DNA from: Nocardia sp. BMG111209
GTDB taxonomy: Bacteria; Actinomycetota; Actinomycetes; Mycobacteriales; Mycobacteriaceae
Length of the DNA: 64,000 nucleotides
Assembly: GCF_000381925.1 (NCBI RefSeq)
Contig: NZ_KB907307.1
Location: 3,968,001-4,032,000, forward strand
Direction of reading: 5' to 3'
Shown here in pieces: positions 20,591 through 30,171 of the stretch. The notes under the pieces are model-generated. The model made no database searches, had not been told where the DNA came from, and worked only from the letters and a program-made list of their open reading frames with translations. A program made the translations under genes and the position numbers. How positions within the stretch are numbered: position 1 is the stretch's first letter; each line of letters begins with the position of its first letter.

Positions 20591-20671
20591 CCATCCCCGC
20601 CCGACGGGCCCGAACCGAGGACTCACGTGGAAAAGCTGGCCAGGCCAGCGGCTACCCCACGCCCGAAACCC

Positions 20672-20704
20672 GCTGGTCCGCGCGCCGCAGGCGCGCGGAC
20701 CAGC
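20672..20704. terminator. 15-bp hairpin at the end of the IS1380 element
   Basis: GCTGGTCCGCGCGCC (20672-20686), a GCA loop and the exact complement (20690-20704) form a very stable stem 80 bp after the transposase stop. It would stop transcription leaving the transposase gene before it enters the convergent acyltransferase gene. Confidence 0.6.
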
Positions 20705-20730
20705 ACGAAACCCCCGTCAGTGGATTCAGG

Positions 20731-21390
20731 CTAAGCTCGTGACTGGCCAGACCAGTGTGCGATCAGCGCGGAAAGCCTTCGACCCGACCACTTCTCGATC
20801 GGTGTATGCCGATTGAGACCGGTCACGACGTGCTCCGGTGGGACGTCCTTGGTCACCACAGCGCCAGCAGCGACATAACTCCGTGGCCCGACCGCCACAC
20901 CACCGACCACCCTGGCACCGAAACCAACTATCGAGTCGGCGGCGATAACCGGCGGGGCCTCGTCAACGCCCCACCAGCCCAAGTCCGGTCGCGAATATTC
21001 GTGCACCAAGTCGCCCATAACCGTGGCGCGGTCACCGATAACCGTTGCGTCGCAGATGAATCCGGCAACACAGGCATCCTGCCCGACTTGGACCCGATCG
21101 CAGATATACGCACCGTGAACGACGCGGGTCCGGTCCCCGAACCTACAGCCGTAGCCGATCCGAGCACGATCCTCGACCACGCAGTCGATACCGAATCGGG
21201 TGCCCTCGTGGACAATGACATGGTTGAAGACCAGGCAGCGATCGCCCATCACCACCGGATCGCCAATCGAGCTTTCACCACGTTGAGCCGCCCGAATGCG
21301 GGCTTCTTTCGGATACCCGAACACGCAGTGCTCGCCCACAACCGCTGCCTCGCCGAGGCGGACCGGCGCATACAGGCTCTGAAGGTTCAT
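20731..21390 (-). CDS. Hexapeptide-repeat (left-handed beta-helix) acyltransferase
   Basis: 219 residues from the ATG complementary to 21388-21390, which overlaps the preceding hydrolase stop (ATGA). Repeating hexapeptide turns such as IGDPVVMGDRCLVFNHVIVHEG, VEDRARIGYGCRFGDRTRV and VAAGAVVTKDVPPEHVVTG are the hallmark of acetyl/acyl-CoA-dependent transferases of this fold. The acceptor is unknown; sugars and amino groups are common. Its stop TAG (20731-20733) uses bases of the right-hand CTAAG duplication of the IS1380 element. Before the two insertions it would have overlapped the stop of the glycosyltransferase gene, placing it next to the RiPP-like genes. Confidence 0.85.
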   Translation of the reverse strand: MNLQSLYAPVRLGEAAVVGEHCVFGYPKEARIRAAQRGESSIGDPVVMGDRCLVFNHVIVHEGTRFGIDCVVEDRARIGYGCRFGDRTRVVHGAYICDRVQVGQDACVAGFICDATVIGDRATVMGDLVHEYSRPDLGWWGVDEAPPVIAADSIVGFGARVVGGVAVGPRSYVAAGAVVTKDVPPEHVVTGLNRHTPIEKWSGRRLSALIAHWSGQSRA

Positions 21391-22178
21391 GCCATCACCG
21401 CAGACTGCTCCACCAGCCAATCGGTCGTCACCGAGATCGCTTCGTCCTCCCGCTCTCGTGAATCGAAGCCATGATCAGAGCCGGAGATGGTGTGCAGCAA
21501 CACCTTCTCCCGCCTACCAGCAGCATCTGCGGCGATCGGATACGAGACCGCCGAATCTTTGTCGCCGTGCACGATCAAGGCCGGGACACTGCTGGCCAGG
21601 AACTGCTCCGACGGCCGGTAGCGGTCGAACTCGCAGAACAGCACTCGTCCGAGCTCGAACGCACCATCCACGACCAGAAACCCTCTGTCGCGCAGACGCT
21701 CCTGCGCCTCGGGCCCGAAATTCTCTACGCCCCAGGGCAACTCCGGCGCCAAGAAGGTATGACGAAGGTCCAGCACCGGATTCCACAGCACAAGCCGATG
21801 AAGACGATCCTCCAACCACGGCAGCGACAACGCTGTGGAGACAGCACCGAAGCTGGCCGCCACGACCGACACCGGTCCCGTGAAGCGCTCGGCCACAAGA
21901 GTCACAGCGGCCTGCAGATCGAGGCACTCGCCCGCGATCGTCACCCCGCGCTGCGTTCCACCGCTGCCGCCGTGGCCACGAAACGAGAAGCGGGCCACGT
22001 CGAAACCGGCCGCCACCAGTCGCTCCGCCAGCCGGACGAACATGCCTCCTCCCTCATCCATGTCCACGGTGACGCCGTGCACCAACAGGACGACACCGCG
22101 GCACGGCGAGCTCACAGCCGGGTGCAGCGCAGCCTCCAGCCGTATTCCATCCACTGAGATCAACTCGACACGTTGCAT
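21387..22178 (-). CDS. Alpha/beta hydrolase with altered nucleophile elbow
   Basis: 263 residues with the oxyanion segment LLVHGVTVD, the nucleophile serine in VVAASFGA, the acid in LIVHGDKDSAV and the histidine in SGSDHGFD. The elbow reads AxSxG instead of the usual GxSxG, but the serine is kept, so activity is likely (esterase, peptidase or thioesterase type). It overlaps the upstream dioxygenase gene by 19 bp and the downstream acyltransferase by 4 bp. In this context it could trim or release a modified peptide; that is inference. Confidence 0.85.
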   Translation of the reverse strand: MQRVELISVDGIRLEAALHPAVSSPCRGVVLLVHGVTVDMDEGGGMFVRLAERLVAAGFDVARFSFRGHGGSGGTQRGVTIAGECLDLQAAVTLVAERFTGPVSVVAASFGAVSTALSLPWLEDRLHRLVLWNPVLDLRHTFLAPELPWGVENFGPEAQERLRDRGFLVVDGAFELGRVLFCEFDRYRPSEQFLASSVPALIVHGDKDSAVSYPIAADAAGRREKVLLHTISGSDHGFDSREREDEAISVTTDWLVEQSAVMA

Positions 22179-22930
22179 CCACCGACTCCGTTTCCACGGT
22201 CATCCGACGTCGCCCACAGAGCATCCATCGTCTCGTGAGACACCACAGTGCACAATTCGCGCGACGACGCGAACGTCATGTTGACGATCGTCCGGCGACC
22301 GCGAGCAATCGGGTGTACCCGATGCAGAGTGGTGTTCGTCCGCATCACGTAGACATCGCCAGCCAGCACGTCGAGCCGACGCACCTTACGCTCACGAAGG
22401 GTTTCTTCCACATCCGGGCGCGCCTTGTCCCAGGCGGTGTCAGGCACGCACTCGACGAACCCGCCATCGGCCGGCGGGGGGCACTCGGCTACCCACACGA
22501 GCGCGAAACTGTAGTCGTCCCAGTGCCATCCGTGAGTGTCGCCGGCCCGATCGAGCTGTGTGATCACAAACTGCTCCGGCTCATACGGACAGCGGTGCAC
22601 GGGCTCACCGACCACTATCGTCAGCCAGTCCAACATGACGGTGGATCGGTACAGGGACGGAATCACCGATCCCCCTGCCTTGATCGCTGCGCGCGTGACG
22701 TTCCACATGCGCCGCGGGGTACACCCAGATTCAGGTATCGAAAGCTCACGGCGAACACCTGCGTCCCTAGCCAAGCCAACAGCTTCCACACCTACCGCAT
22801 GCCGGACCTGAGCGGGGATCAGCGGCGTAACCACCGCAAACCCCAACTGCGCGAAATCTTGCCGCGCCGAGGCGGCCAATGGATCTCCAGCTCTCGAACG
22901 ATTTCGAGGCATGGCCTGGCACATTGTCAT
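22160..22930 (-). CDS. Fe(II)/2-oxoglutarate-dependent dioxygenase
   Basis: 256 residues from the ATG complementary to 22928-22930, with GGGAGAG 10 nt upstream. The metal triad is intact: H136-W-D138 in HGWHWDDYSF and a distal His in LHRVHPI, followed by the arginine of GRRTIVNMTF that would hold 2-oxoglutarate. Because the carboxylate is kept (HxD, not HxG/HxA), hydroxylation or desaturation is expected rather than halogenation. The sequence style is near a group that includes free amino-acid hydroxylases and BesD/HalB-type halogenases; this is from memory. It heads the three-gene overlapping operon. Confidence 0.75.
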   Translation of the reverse strand: MTMCQAMPRNRSRAGDPLAASARQDFAQLGFAVVTPLIPAQVRHAVGVEAVGLARDAGVRRELSIPESGCTPRRMWNVTRAAIKAGGSVIPSLYRSTVMLDWLTIVVGEPVHRCPYEPEQFVITQLDRAGDTHGWHWDDYSFALVWVAECPPPADGGFVECVPDTAWDKARPDVEETLRERKVRRLDVLAGDVYVMRTNTTLHRVHPIARGRRTIVNMTFASSRELCTVVSHETMDALWATSDDRGNGVGGCNVSS

Positions 22931-23293
22931 AATGATCAGGCTCTCCCACGCTTGCACGCAAGCCGTGTCCGGGTCCATCTCTGTACGCCGTCCGGGCGCC
23001 TGGTTCGTCGCCGAACCTTCTTGCGCCACTGTGGGTCTGATCGGATCCGACCAAGAGGGGAGCCTTACGACAATCTGAGAAGAAATCGTCGCACTACCCG
23101 TCGAGATGGTCGTAGCGCGAAGGATTCGCTGAGCGGGCCACTGCCGACCTCGTGCCACACAGGGTGCCGTGATACGCGATGATGTTCTCGTGACGCACCG
23201 GCTGCTGCAGACTGTGCGCCTGTTCGGACGGCGCGCACGGGCTCGCGCTGGGCGTCCAACATCCATCGTCGAGTGAGCCCTGTAAGGAGCCGT
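22931..23293. other. Intergenic region between the RiPP-like locus and hsdM
   Basis: No supported gene in 363 bp. The region holds the start signals of two divergent operons: the dioxygenase operon to the left and hsdMSR to the right. Open frames here are extensions of neighbours without ribosome sites. Confidence 0.4.
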
Positions 23294-25039
23294 GTGAGCA
23301 CCCTCGGTAGCTTCATTTGGTCGATTGCCGACCAACTTCGGGGTCCCTACCGCCCCAACCAGTACGGCAACGTGATCCTCCCGCTCACGATCCTGCGGCG
23401 CCTAGACTGCATCCTCGAACCCGACCTGGAGATTGTGCGCGAGCTGGCGGCGAAGTACGACAACCCCAACCGGCTCAAGATCGAGGTCAAGAAGGCCACT
23501 GGGCGGCCGTTCTACAACACCTCGAACTACTCCTTCGCCAATCTGCTGGCTGACGCTGACGGGCTGGCGGACAACCTTGCCGACTACATCGACCGGTTCT
23601 CGCCTGATGTCGATGTGTTCGAGTACTTCGACTTCAAGAAGGAGATCCTCGCCCTGGAGAAGGCGGAGCTGCTGCGTGAGGTCGTCAAGTCCTTCAAGGC
23701 CGTCGACCTGCATCCGGACGTTGTCTCCAACGCCGATATGGGTGATGCGTTCGAGTACATCATCCGCAAGTTCAACGAGGCCGCGAACGAGACCTCCGGT
23801 GACCACTACACCCCGCGGGACGCGATCCGGCTGCTGGTCGACCTGCTCTTTGCCGAGAAGGACGCCGACCTGACCGAGGCTGGCATCGTCCGCACGCTGT
23901 ACGATCCGACCGCGGGCACCGGCGGCATGCTCGCCTTGGCCGAGGAGCACCTGCTCGCACAGAATCCCGACGCGAAGCTGAGCCTGTACGGCCAGGAGTA
24001 CAACCCGCAGTCGTACGCGATCTGCAAATCGGATCTACTGGCCAAGGGACACGACGCGACCAACATCGCCTTCGGTAACACGCTCACCGATGACGCGTTC
24101 AGGGGCCGCCAGTTCGACTTCTGCATGTCCAATCCGCCGTACGGCGTTGACTGGAAGCAGTATGCCAAGGCAATCACGAAAGAGCACAACGAAGCGGGTC
24201 CTTATGGCCGGTTCGCCCCTGGCCTACCGGCGACCTCGGATGGGCAGATGCTGTTTCTGCTCCACCTGGCTCACAAGATGCGCGCCCGCGAGGACGGCGG
24301 CGGCCGAGTAGGCATCGTCATGAACGGCTCGCCGCTCTTCAACGGTGCCACCGAGTCCGGCCCCTCCAACATTCGCAAGTGGCTGCTGGAGCACGATCTC
24401 GTTGATGCCATCGTCGCGCTGCCGACAAACATGTTCTTCAACACCGGTATCGCCACCTACATCTGGATTCTCGACAACACCAAGCGTCCCGATCGCCAGG
24501 GCCTGGTCCAACTCATCGACGGCACGTCGTTCTGGACCAAGATGCGTAAGAACCTCGGCGCAAAGAACCGTGAGCTCAGCAAGGGTGACCGCGCCAAGGT
24601 GGTGCGTTTGTACACCGACTTCACCGACGCCGATCCGGATTATTCCAAGGTGCTCCGCAACGACGAGTTCGGCTACTGGACCATCACTGTCGAGCGCCCG
24701 CTCCTTGATGAGTCCGGCAACCCCGTCGTCGACCGCAAAGGCAAGCCCAAGCCGGACACGAAGAAGCGCGATACTGAGAACGTCCCGTTTACCTATGGCG
24801 GCTCGACAGCTGGCGCGGCCAGTAGAGTCGAGGTCATCCGGGCGTATTTTGACGCCGAGGTGAAGCCCCATGTGCCCGACGCCTGGATTGACTGGGGCAA
24901 GATCAGGACTGGCTACGAAATTCCCTTCACCCGCCACTTCTACAAGTACATCCCACCGCGTTCCCTCGCCGAGATTGATGCCGATCTGGAGAAGCAGGTC
25001 GCCAAGATCCTCGATCTGCTGCGGGAGGTCGAGGACTGA
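23294..25039 (+). CDS. hsdM: Type I restriction-modification DNA methyltransferase subunit
   Basis: 581 residues from GTG 23294, with AAGGAG at 23284-23289. The N-terminal HsdM helical domain (SIADQLRGPYRPNQYGNVILPLTILRRLD) precedes an adenine methyltransferase core with the SAM-binding motif DPTAGTGGML and the catalytic NPPYG. It methylates adenine in the site chosen by HsdS and protects host DNA. The stop and the hsdS start share one base (TGATG). First gene of hsdM-S-R. Confidence 0.95.
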   Translation: MSTLGSFIWSIADQLRGPYRPNQYGNVILPLTILRRLDCILEPDLEIVRELAAKYDNPNRLKIEVKKATGRPFYNTSNYSFANLLADADGLADNLADYIDRFSPDVDVFEYFDFKKEILALEKAELLREVVKSFKAVDLHPDVVSNADMGDAFEYIIRKFNEAANETSGDHYTPRDAIRLLVDLLFAEKDADLTEAGIVRTLYDPTAGTGGMLALAEEHLLAQNPDAKLSLYGQEYNPQSYAICKSDLLAKGHDATNIAFGNTLTDDAFRGRQFDFCMSNPPYGVDWKQYAKAITKEHNEAGPYGRFAPGLPATSDGQMLFLLHLAHKMRAREDGGGRVGIVMNGSPLFNGATESGPSNIRKWLLEHDLVDAIVALPTNMFFNTGIATYIWILDNTKRPDRQGLVQLIDGTSFWTKMRKNLGAKNRELSKGDRAKVVRLYTDFTDADPDYSKVLRNDEFGYWTITVERPLLDESGNPVVDRKGKPKPDTKKRDTENVPFTYGGSTAGAASRVEVIRAYFDAEVKPHVPDAWIDWGKIRTGYEIPFTRHFYKYIPPRSLAEIDADLEKQVAKILDLLREVED

Positions 25040-26295
25040 TGAAGTTCTATGCCGAGATGAAGCCAACAAACTCCCCGTGGCTGGGCGAGGTGCCAGCGCA
25101 TTGGGAGGTCAGCCGTTTCCGCTTTGAGGCGGTGATCAACGGCGGGCAGGTAGACCCTCGCGAAGAGCCGTGGAGCAGGATGACGCTGATTGCTCCCAAC
25201 CACATCGAGAGCAACACGGGCAAAATCATCGGCGTCGAAACGGCAGAAGAGCAGGGCGCCGACAGCGGTAAGTACCTCGTCGCGCAGGGACAACTCGTGT
25301 ATTCGAAGATCCGGCCAGCGCTCAACAAGGCGGCGATCGCTGAGACGGAAGCGCTATGCAGCGCCGATATGTACGGCATATCATTCGCCGATAAGGTCGA
25401 GCCGCGATTCGCTCTCTACTACTTCTTGGCGCGGCCGTTCCACACATTTGCGACGATCATCTCAATGCGCGTCAAGATGCCGAAGGTCAACCGCGAAGAG
25501 TTGGCCGACGCGCCGTGGCTTGTTCCTCCGCTGGACGAGCAGTGCGCAATCGCCGACTACCTCGACCGCGAGACCGCCCGTATCGACACGCTTATCGAGG
25601 AGCAGCAGCAGCTGATCGGGATGCTCAGCGAACGGCGGGCAGCAGTCATCTCATCAGCCTTGGCACCGACCGACTCGTGGACATGTCACAGGATCAAGCA
25701 CATCGGTGAGACCAGCCTGGGGAAGATGCTCGACGCGGGCCGTGCGATACGCGATGGAGACCAGCCAAGGGCGTACGTCCGGGCGGCGGATGTTCGTGCA
25801 GACGGCTCTGTGAACCTCGTGGACCTCAACGAGATGCCGTTTTCCGACGCAGAGATGGAAGTTTTCGACCTCCGCGCGGGCGACGTTCTCTTAATCGAGG
25901 GCGGCGCCACGGTGGGTCGTCCAGGGTTCATGGTCGAGTCGGCACCGGGGATCGCCTTCCAGAAGACCGTCAACCGCCTGCGGGTCGGGCCACGGGTGGA
26001 TGCTCGGTTCGTATATTGGTCGATGCTCCGCCTCTACGAGTCTGCCTACTACGCCAATCATTACGGGTCGGTCTCATTCGTTCACCTCACTGGCGAGAAG
26101 CTGAGGGAAATCGAACTTCATCTCCCGCCACTCGACGAGCAGCAGGCCATTGCGACATACCTCGACGAGCAAACCGCGAAGATCGACGCGCTGATCGCCG
26201 AGACGCGGCGGTTCATCGAGCTCGCCCGCGAGCGTCGGTCGGCGTTGATCACGGCGGCGGTGACTGGTCAGATCGACGTGCAGGAGATGATGTGA
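25039..26295 (+). CDS. hsdS: Type I restriction-modification specificity subunit
   Basis: 418 residues with two target-recognition halves. Each half starts with a variable region and ends with a conserved helix: PPLDEQCAIADYLDRETARIDTLIEEQQQL near residue 175, and PPLDEQQAIATYLDEQTAKIDALIAETRRF near residue 375. Two full halves imply a bipartite recognition sequence, which cannot be read from the gene. Its stop overlaps the hsdR start in GTGA. Confidence 0.95.
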   Translation: MKFYAEMKPTNSPWLGEVPAHWEVSRFRFEAVINGGQVDPREEPWSRMTLIAPNHIESNTGKIIGVETAEEQGADSGKYLVAQGQLVYSKIRPALNKAAIAETEALCSADMYGISFADKVEPRFALYYFLARPFHTFATIISMRVKMPKVNREELADAPWLVPPLDEQCAIADYLDRETARIDTLIEEQQQLIGMLSERRAAVISSALAPTDSWTCHRIKHIGETSLGKMLDAGRAIRDGDQPRAYVRAADVRADGSVNLVDLNEMPFSDAEMEVFDLRAGDVLLIEGGATVGRPGFMVESAPGIAFQKTVNRLRVGPRVDARFVYWSMLRLYESAYYANHYGSVSFVHLTGEKLREIELHLPPLDEQQAIATYLDEQTAKIDALIAETRRFIELARERRSALITAAVTGQIDVQEMM

Positions 26296-29200
26296 TAGCC
26301 GACCACAACGAGGCTGTCTTCGAGTCCGAGATCTGTGCGTATTTGAACGCCCACGGGTGGCTGTACTCGGCGGACGACGCTGGCTACGACCGGGAGCGGG
26401 CGTTCTTCCCCGAGGATCTGTTCGCTTGGCTGGAACAGACCCAGCAGCCGGCGTACGAGAAGGCTTTGAAAGCCGCAGGCTCGAAGGCGAAGTTCCTCGA
26501 CGTGCTGACCACGGCGCTCGACAAGCCTCTCGAACACGGCGGAGGGACGTTGAATATCCTGCGCAACGGGGTGCACTACATCGGCGGTGGCCGACTAAAG
26601 ATGGCCCAGTTCCGCCCCGAGACCAGCCTGAACGCGACCACCAACGAGCAGTACGCGGCGATGCGGGTGCGGGTGATGCGGCAGGTGCATTTCTCCACCG
26701 CTGACCAGCGCAGCATCGATCTGGTCTTCTTCGTCAACGGGCTGCCGGTCGCCACCGTCGAGTTGAAGACCGACTTCACCCAGTCCCTCGATGACGCGAT
26801 CAATCAGTACCGCAAGAGCCGGCATCCGCTGACCAACGGGCGGTCGGAGCCGCTGTTGTCGTTCGGGCATCGCGCGCTGGTGCATTTCGCGGTTTCCAAC
26901 GATCTGGCTGCGATGACCACCCGACTTGAGGGGGAGAAGACGCAGTTCCTGCCGTTCAACATCGGTCACGATGGTGGTGCGGGCAACCCGCCTGGTGCCG
27001 AGGGAAAGTCGGCAACGGCGTACCTGTGGGATCGGGTCTGGGAGAAGGATGCCTGGCTCAATATCATCGGCCGGCTGATGATCGTGGAGACCAAGCAGGA
27101 GTGGGATGTTGCAACTGGGACGTCGGTGCGGCGTACGAGCATGCTGTTCCCTCGGTTTCACCAGTGGGAGGCCGTGACGAACATCGTGGCTGGAGTGAGC
27201 GAGGAGGGGGTGGGGCATCGCTATCTGATCGAGCACTCGGCAGGGTCGGGGAAAACGAACACCATCGCCTGGACCGCGCATCGACTAGCGCGGCTGCACG
27301 TGAGGGACGAGAAGGTCTTCGACTCGGTGATCGTGGTCGTGGACCGCACCGTGCTTGACGGGCAGCTGCAGGAGGCGATCCGGCAGATCGACGGGTCGGG
27401 GAAGATCGTGGCCACGATCAGCCTGGAGGATGTTCGCAAAGCGGGAGCGAAGTCGAAATCCGGGCTGCTGGCAACAGCTTTGAAGAACGGGGAACTGATC
27501 ATCGCGGTGACGGTGCAGACGTTCCCGTTCACCCTCGACGAGATCCGGGCCGACTCGTCGTTGAGGGGGCGCCGGTTCGCGGTGATCGCGGACGAGGCGC
27601 ACTCCTCACAGTCCGGCCAGATCTCCTCCAAGCTCAAGGCTGTGCTGACCGCGGAAGAGCTCAAGGAGATCGAGGAGGGCGGTGCGGTCGACGTCGAGGC
27701 GATCCTGGCCTCGGAGATGACCGAGCGGGCCGAATCGGAGAACATCTCCTACTTCGCATTCACCGCGACACCGAAGAACAAGACCCTGGAGCTCTTCGGT
27801 CGCAAAGGTCCTGACGGCAAGCCGGTCGAGTTCCACCTCTACTCGATGCGGCAGGCGATCGAGGAGGGCTACATCCTCGACGTGCTCAAGGGCTACCAGA
27901 CCTACGACACCGCACTGAAGATCGCCGGCAAGGCCGAGAGCGGCGACGGCGAGGTGGAGGAGGTCGCGGCACGTAAGGGGCTGATGCGATGGGTGAAACT
28001 GCATCCGACCAACATCAGCCAGAAGGTGCAGATCATCGTCGAGCACTTCCACGCCAACGTCGCCCACCTGTTGGAGGGCAAGGCGAAGGCGATGGTCGTG
28101 ACCGACTCGCGCAAGGCTGCGGTGAAATACAAGAAAGCGATCGATGTCTACATCGCCAAACGGGCCGCGATGGACGCCTCATACAACTACCGCACCTTGG
28201 TCGCCTTCTCCGGCTCGGTGACGATGGCTGAGGACGAGAAGTGGGCTTCAGACTGGGGGCCGCAGCCGAGCAAGGACGACGAGTTCACCGAGGTTAACCT
28301 GAACCCTGGCGCCGGCTCAGACCTGGCCGCCGCCTTCAAGGGTGCGACGTACAAGATCATGCTAGTCGCCAACAAGTTCCAGACAGGGTTCGACCAGCCG
28401 CTGCTCTCAGCGATGTACGTCGACAAGAAGCTCTCTGGCGTTACTGCCGTGCAGACGCTTTCCCGGCTCAATCGCACCCATCGTACTGCGGGTGGGGAGC
28501 AGAAGCGCAAGACGTTCGTCATCGACTTCGTGAACGAGCCTGAAGATATCCAGGCTGCGTTCGAGCCGTACTTCACTAATGCCACCCTGGAGATGGAGAC
28601 CGATCCATACGTTGTCGTCCACCTCGCCACAAAGCTCGCCCAGGCCGGGATCTATACGCCGGAACAGGTTCGTGAGGTCGCCGAACTGTGGGTCACTCGC
28701 AAGGGCAACAACGCGCTCTCGGCCGCGATCAGCCCGGCCAAGAACGACTTCGCCCGCCGCTACGCGGCAGCGATCGAGGCCGACGACAAAGTCACCCTCA
28801 ACACCCTCGACCTGTTCCGCAAGGACGTCTCCACCTACGTCCGGCTCTACGACTTCATGAGCCAAATCGTCGACTATGGCGACCCGTACATGGAGATGCT
28901 ATCGATCTTTCTGCGGCTGCTGGAGAAGGTCATCGCGGACTCCTCCTGGGCCGCGGAGGTCGATCTTTCCGACGTGGTCCTGGTCGGGGTCAAGCACACC
29001 AAGGGGACTGCGGTCGACATCTCGCTGACCGGTGACGGTGAGCTCAAGGGCATCGGCGCCGCGGGCACCGGCACCCGGAAAGAGCCGAAGTATGTCGCAC
29101 TACAGGTAGTCATCGACAAGATGAACGACCTCTTCGGCGCCGAATCGTTCACCGCATCGCAGGTCCGTGAGTTCGTGCAAGGCTTGGTGCAGCGGCTGCT

Positions 29201-29426
29201 CGCCTACCCAGACTTGGTCAACCAGACCAAGGTGAACTCGAAGAAGCAGTTCATGGAATCGCAGGACTTCCAAGCAGCGGTCACTGACGCGGTCATCGAC
29301 AACCAGGAGGCCCACAACACCATGGCCGACTACTTCTTCAGCGACGGCCCTGGCATCAGCGCTGTCATAATTGCGCTCGCAGACGCCTTCTACGAGGCCG
29401 CGCTCGATCAGCAGACAGATGTGTGA
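26292..29426 (+). CDS. hsdR: Type I restriction endonuclease/translocase subunit
   Basis: 1,044 residues from GTG 26292 (GTGA overlap with hsdS). The N-terminal nuclease domain has the PD-(D/E)xK pattern in IDLVFFVNGLPVATVELK. The SF2 motor has Walker A HSAGSGKT, a DEAH box in IADEAHSSQSG and motif III-like SYFAFTATPKN. Later FQTGFDQPLLSAMYVDKKL and VQTLSRLNRTH correspond to motifs V and VI. The protein translocates DNA and cuts unmethylated invaders. No disruption is seen, so the system is probably active. Confidence 0.95.
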   Translation: MIADHNEAVFESEICAYLNAHGWLYSADDAGYDRERAFFPEDLFAWLEQTQQPAYEKALKAAGSKAKFLDVLTTALDKPLEHGGGTLNILRNGVHYIGGGRLKMAQFRPETSLNATTNEQYAAMRVRVMRQVHFSTADQRSIDLVFFVNGLPVATVELKTDFTQSLDDAINQYRKSRHPLTNGRSEPLLSFGHRALVHFAVSNDLAAMTTRLEGEKTQFLPFNIGHDGGAGNPPGAEGKSATAYLWDRVWEKDAWLNIIGRLMIVETKQEWDVATGTSVRRTSMLFPRFHQWEAVTNIVAGVSEEGVGHRYLIEHSAGSGKTNTIAWTAHRLARLHVRDEKVFDSVIVVVDRTVLDGQLQEAIRQIDGSGKIVATISLEDVRKAGAKSKSGLLATALKNGELIIAVTVQTFPFTLDEIRADSSLRGRRFAVIADEAHSSQSGQISSKLKAVLTAEELKEIEEGGAVDVEAILASEMTERAESENISYFAFTATPKNKTLELFGRKGPDGKPVEFHLYSMRQAIEEGYILDVLKGYQTYDTALKIAGKAESGDGEVEEVAARKGLMRWVKLHPTNISQKVQIIVEHFHANVAHLLEGKAKAMVVTDSRKAAVKYKKAIDVYIAKRAAMDASYNYRTLVAFSGSVTMAEDEKWASDWGPQPSKDDEFTEVNLNPGAGSDLAAAFKGATYKIMLVANKFQTGFDQPLLSAMYVDKKLSGVTAVQTLSRLNRTHRTAGGEQKRKTFVIDFVNEPEDIQAAFEPYFTNATLEMETDPYVVVHLATKLAQAGIYTPEQVREVAELWVTRKGNNALSAAISPAKNDFARRYAAAIEADDKVTLNTLDLFRKDVSTYVRLYDFMSQIVDYGDPYMEMLSIFLRLLEKVIADSSWAAEVDLSDVVLVGVKHTKGTAVDISLTGDGELKGIGAAGTGTRKEPKYVALQVVIDKMNDLFGAESFTASQVREFVQGLVQRLLAYPDLVNQTKVNSKKQFMESQDFQAAVTDAVIDNQEAHNTMADYFFSDGPGISAVIIALADAFYEAALDQQTDV

Positions 29427-29643
29427 GCAGTCTCTGGTCATGTGGATCCCGGCAGGCGCCGGCTGCTTGGACTACCGTGTACTGCCCGCTGGTGGGGCTG
29501 CTGCACCATCCGGTGACGGCGCGGCCCTCGGGTGTAGCGGCGCCCGATATGTCGACGGGGGTACCTGACACCAGGCGTTCGTGTCGGTCCTCTGCGGCAG
29601 ACTCAACGACGAGTGCCGGGAAACCAACCTGCCGGGGGGAACC

Positions 29644-30171
29644 ATGCTAGGCAAGCCTTTGCTTTTCTTGTCGGGTTATGCGCCGTTGTTTGCCCTGCTC
29701 GCGATCCGATTTCAGCCGCTCACACTCCTTGCGGGATGTGCGATCCTGGCGCTACTTGGAGCAACCTCACTGATACTGCTGCTTGTCCTCGATGCTCGAG
29801 CGACACCTGGGATACACCGCCTGCAGCAAGTGAAAGACGCTGGCACGGAGGCCGGAGCATATCTGGGTGCCTATCTGCTCCCATTCGTAACGGTCACCAC
29901 ACCGAATCTACGAGACATCCTTGCATACTGCGCCTTCATCGTTGTTTCGGCAGCGATCTACCTTCATTCTTCTCTGGTCCAAATCAACCCTATGCTGTAC
30001 ATTCTCGGCTATCGGGTACTGCAGATCACTGACAGTAACGGTCTGGAAGCATATCTCATTACCCGGCGTAAGATCGAGATCGGTCAATCCGTGGCCGCGA
30101 CTCGATTTCGAGACGGGGTCCTCGTTGATCGAACGGGACGAAAGGGGCATACCGGCATTGACAATGCTTGA
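29644..30171 (+). CDS. kwaA: KwaA-like membrane protein of a Kiwa defence system
   Basis: 175 residues from ATG 29644, behind a GGGGGA site. About four membrane segments are visible (PLLFLSGYAPLFALLAIRF, LAGCAILALLGATSLILLLVL, AYLGAYLLPFVTVTT, ILAYCAFIVVSAAIYL), followed by QINPMLYILGYRVLQIT and a short cytosolic tail with YLITRRKIEIGQ. This order and the NPxLYxLGYR segment fit KwaA, the membrane sensor of Kiwa. The partner gene overlaps it by 8 bp. It follows hsdR by 217 bp, consistent with a defence island. The assignment is from recalled family features and was not searched. Confidence 0.7.
   Translation: MLGKPLLFLSGYAPLFALLAIRFQPLTLLAGCAILALLGATSLILLLVLDARATPGIHRLQQVKDAGTEAGAYLGAYLLPFVTVTTPNLRDILAYCAFIVVSAAIYLHSSLVQINPMLYILGYRVLQITDSNGLEAYLITRRKIEIGQSVAATRFRDGVLVDRTGRKGHTGIDNA

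Larger units (their letters stand above)
19067..20730 (+). mobile_element. IS1380-family insertion sequence, complete
   Basis: 1,664 bp. The terminal inverted repeats are CCTGAATCCAC (19067-19077) and GTGGATTCAGG (20720-20730), flanked by a CTAAG direct repeat (19062-19066 and 20731-20735). The left CTAAG includes the last C of the IS5 element, so this element inserted after it. The size and 5-bp duplication suit IS1380. Confidence 0.9.

Noticed and set aside
22160..22930. Radical halogenase assignment for the dioxygenase
   Set aside because: The metal-binding motif keeps Asp (HWD); halogenases of this type have Gly or Ala there.
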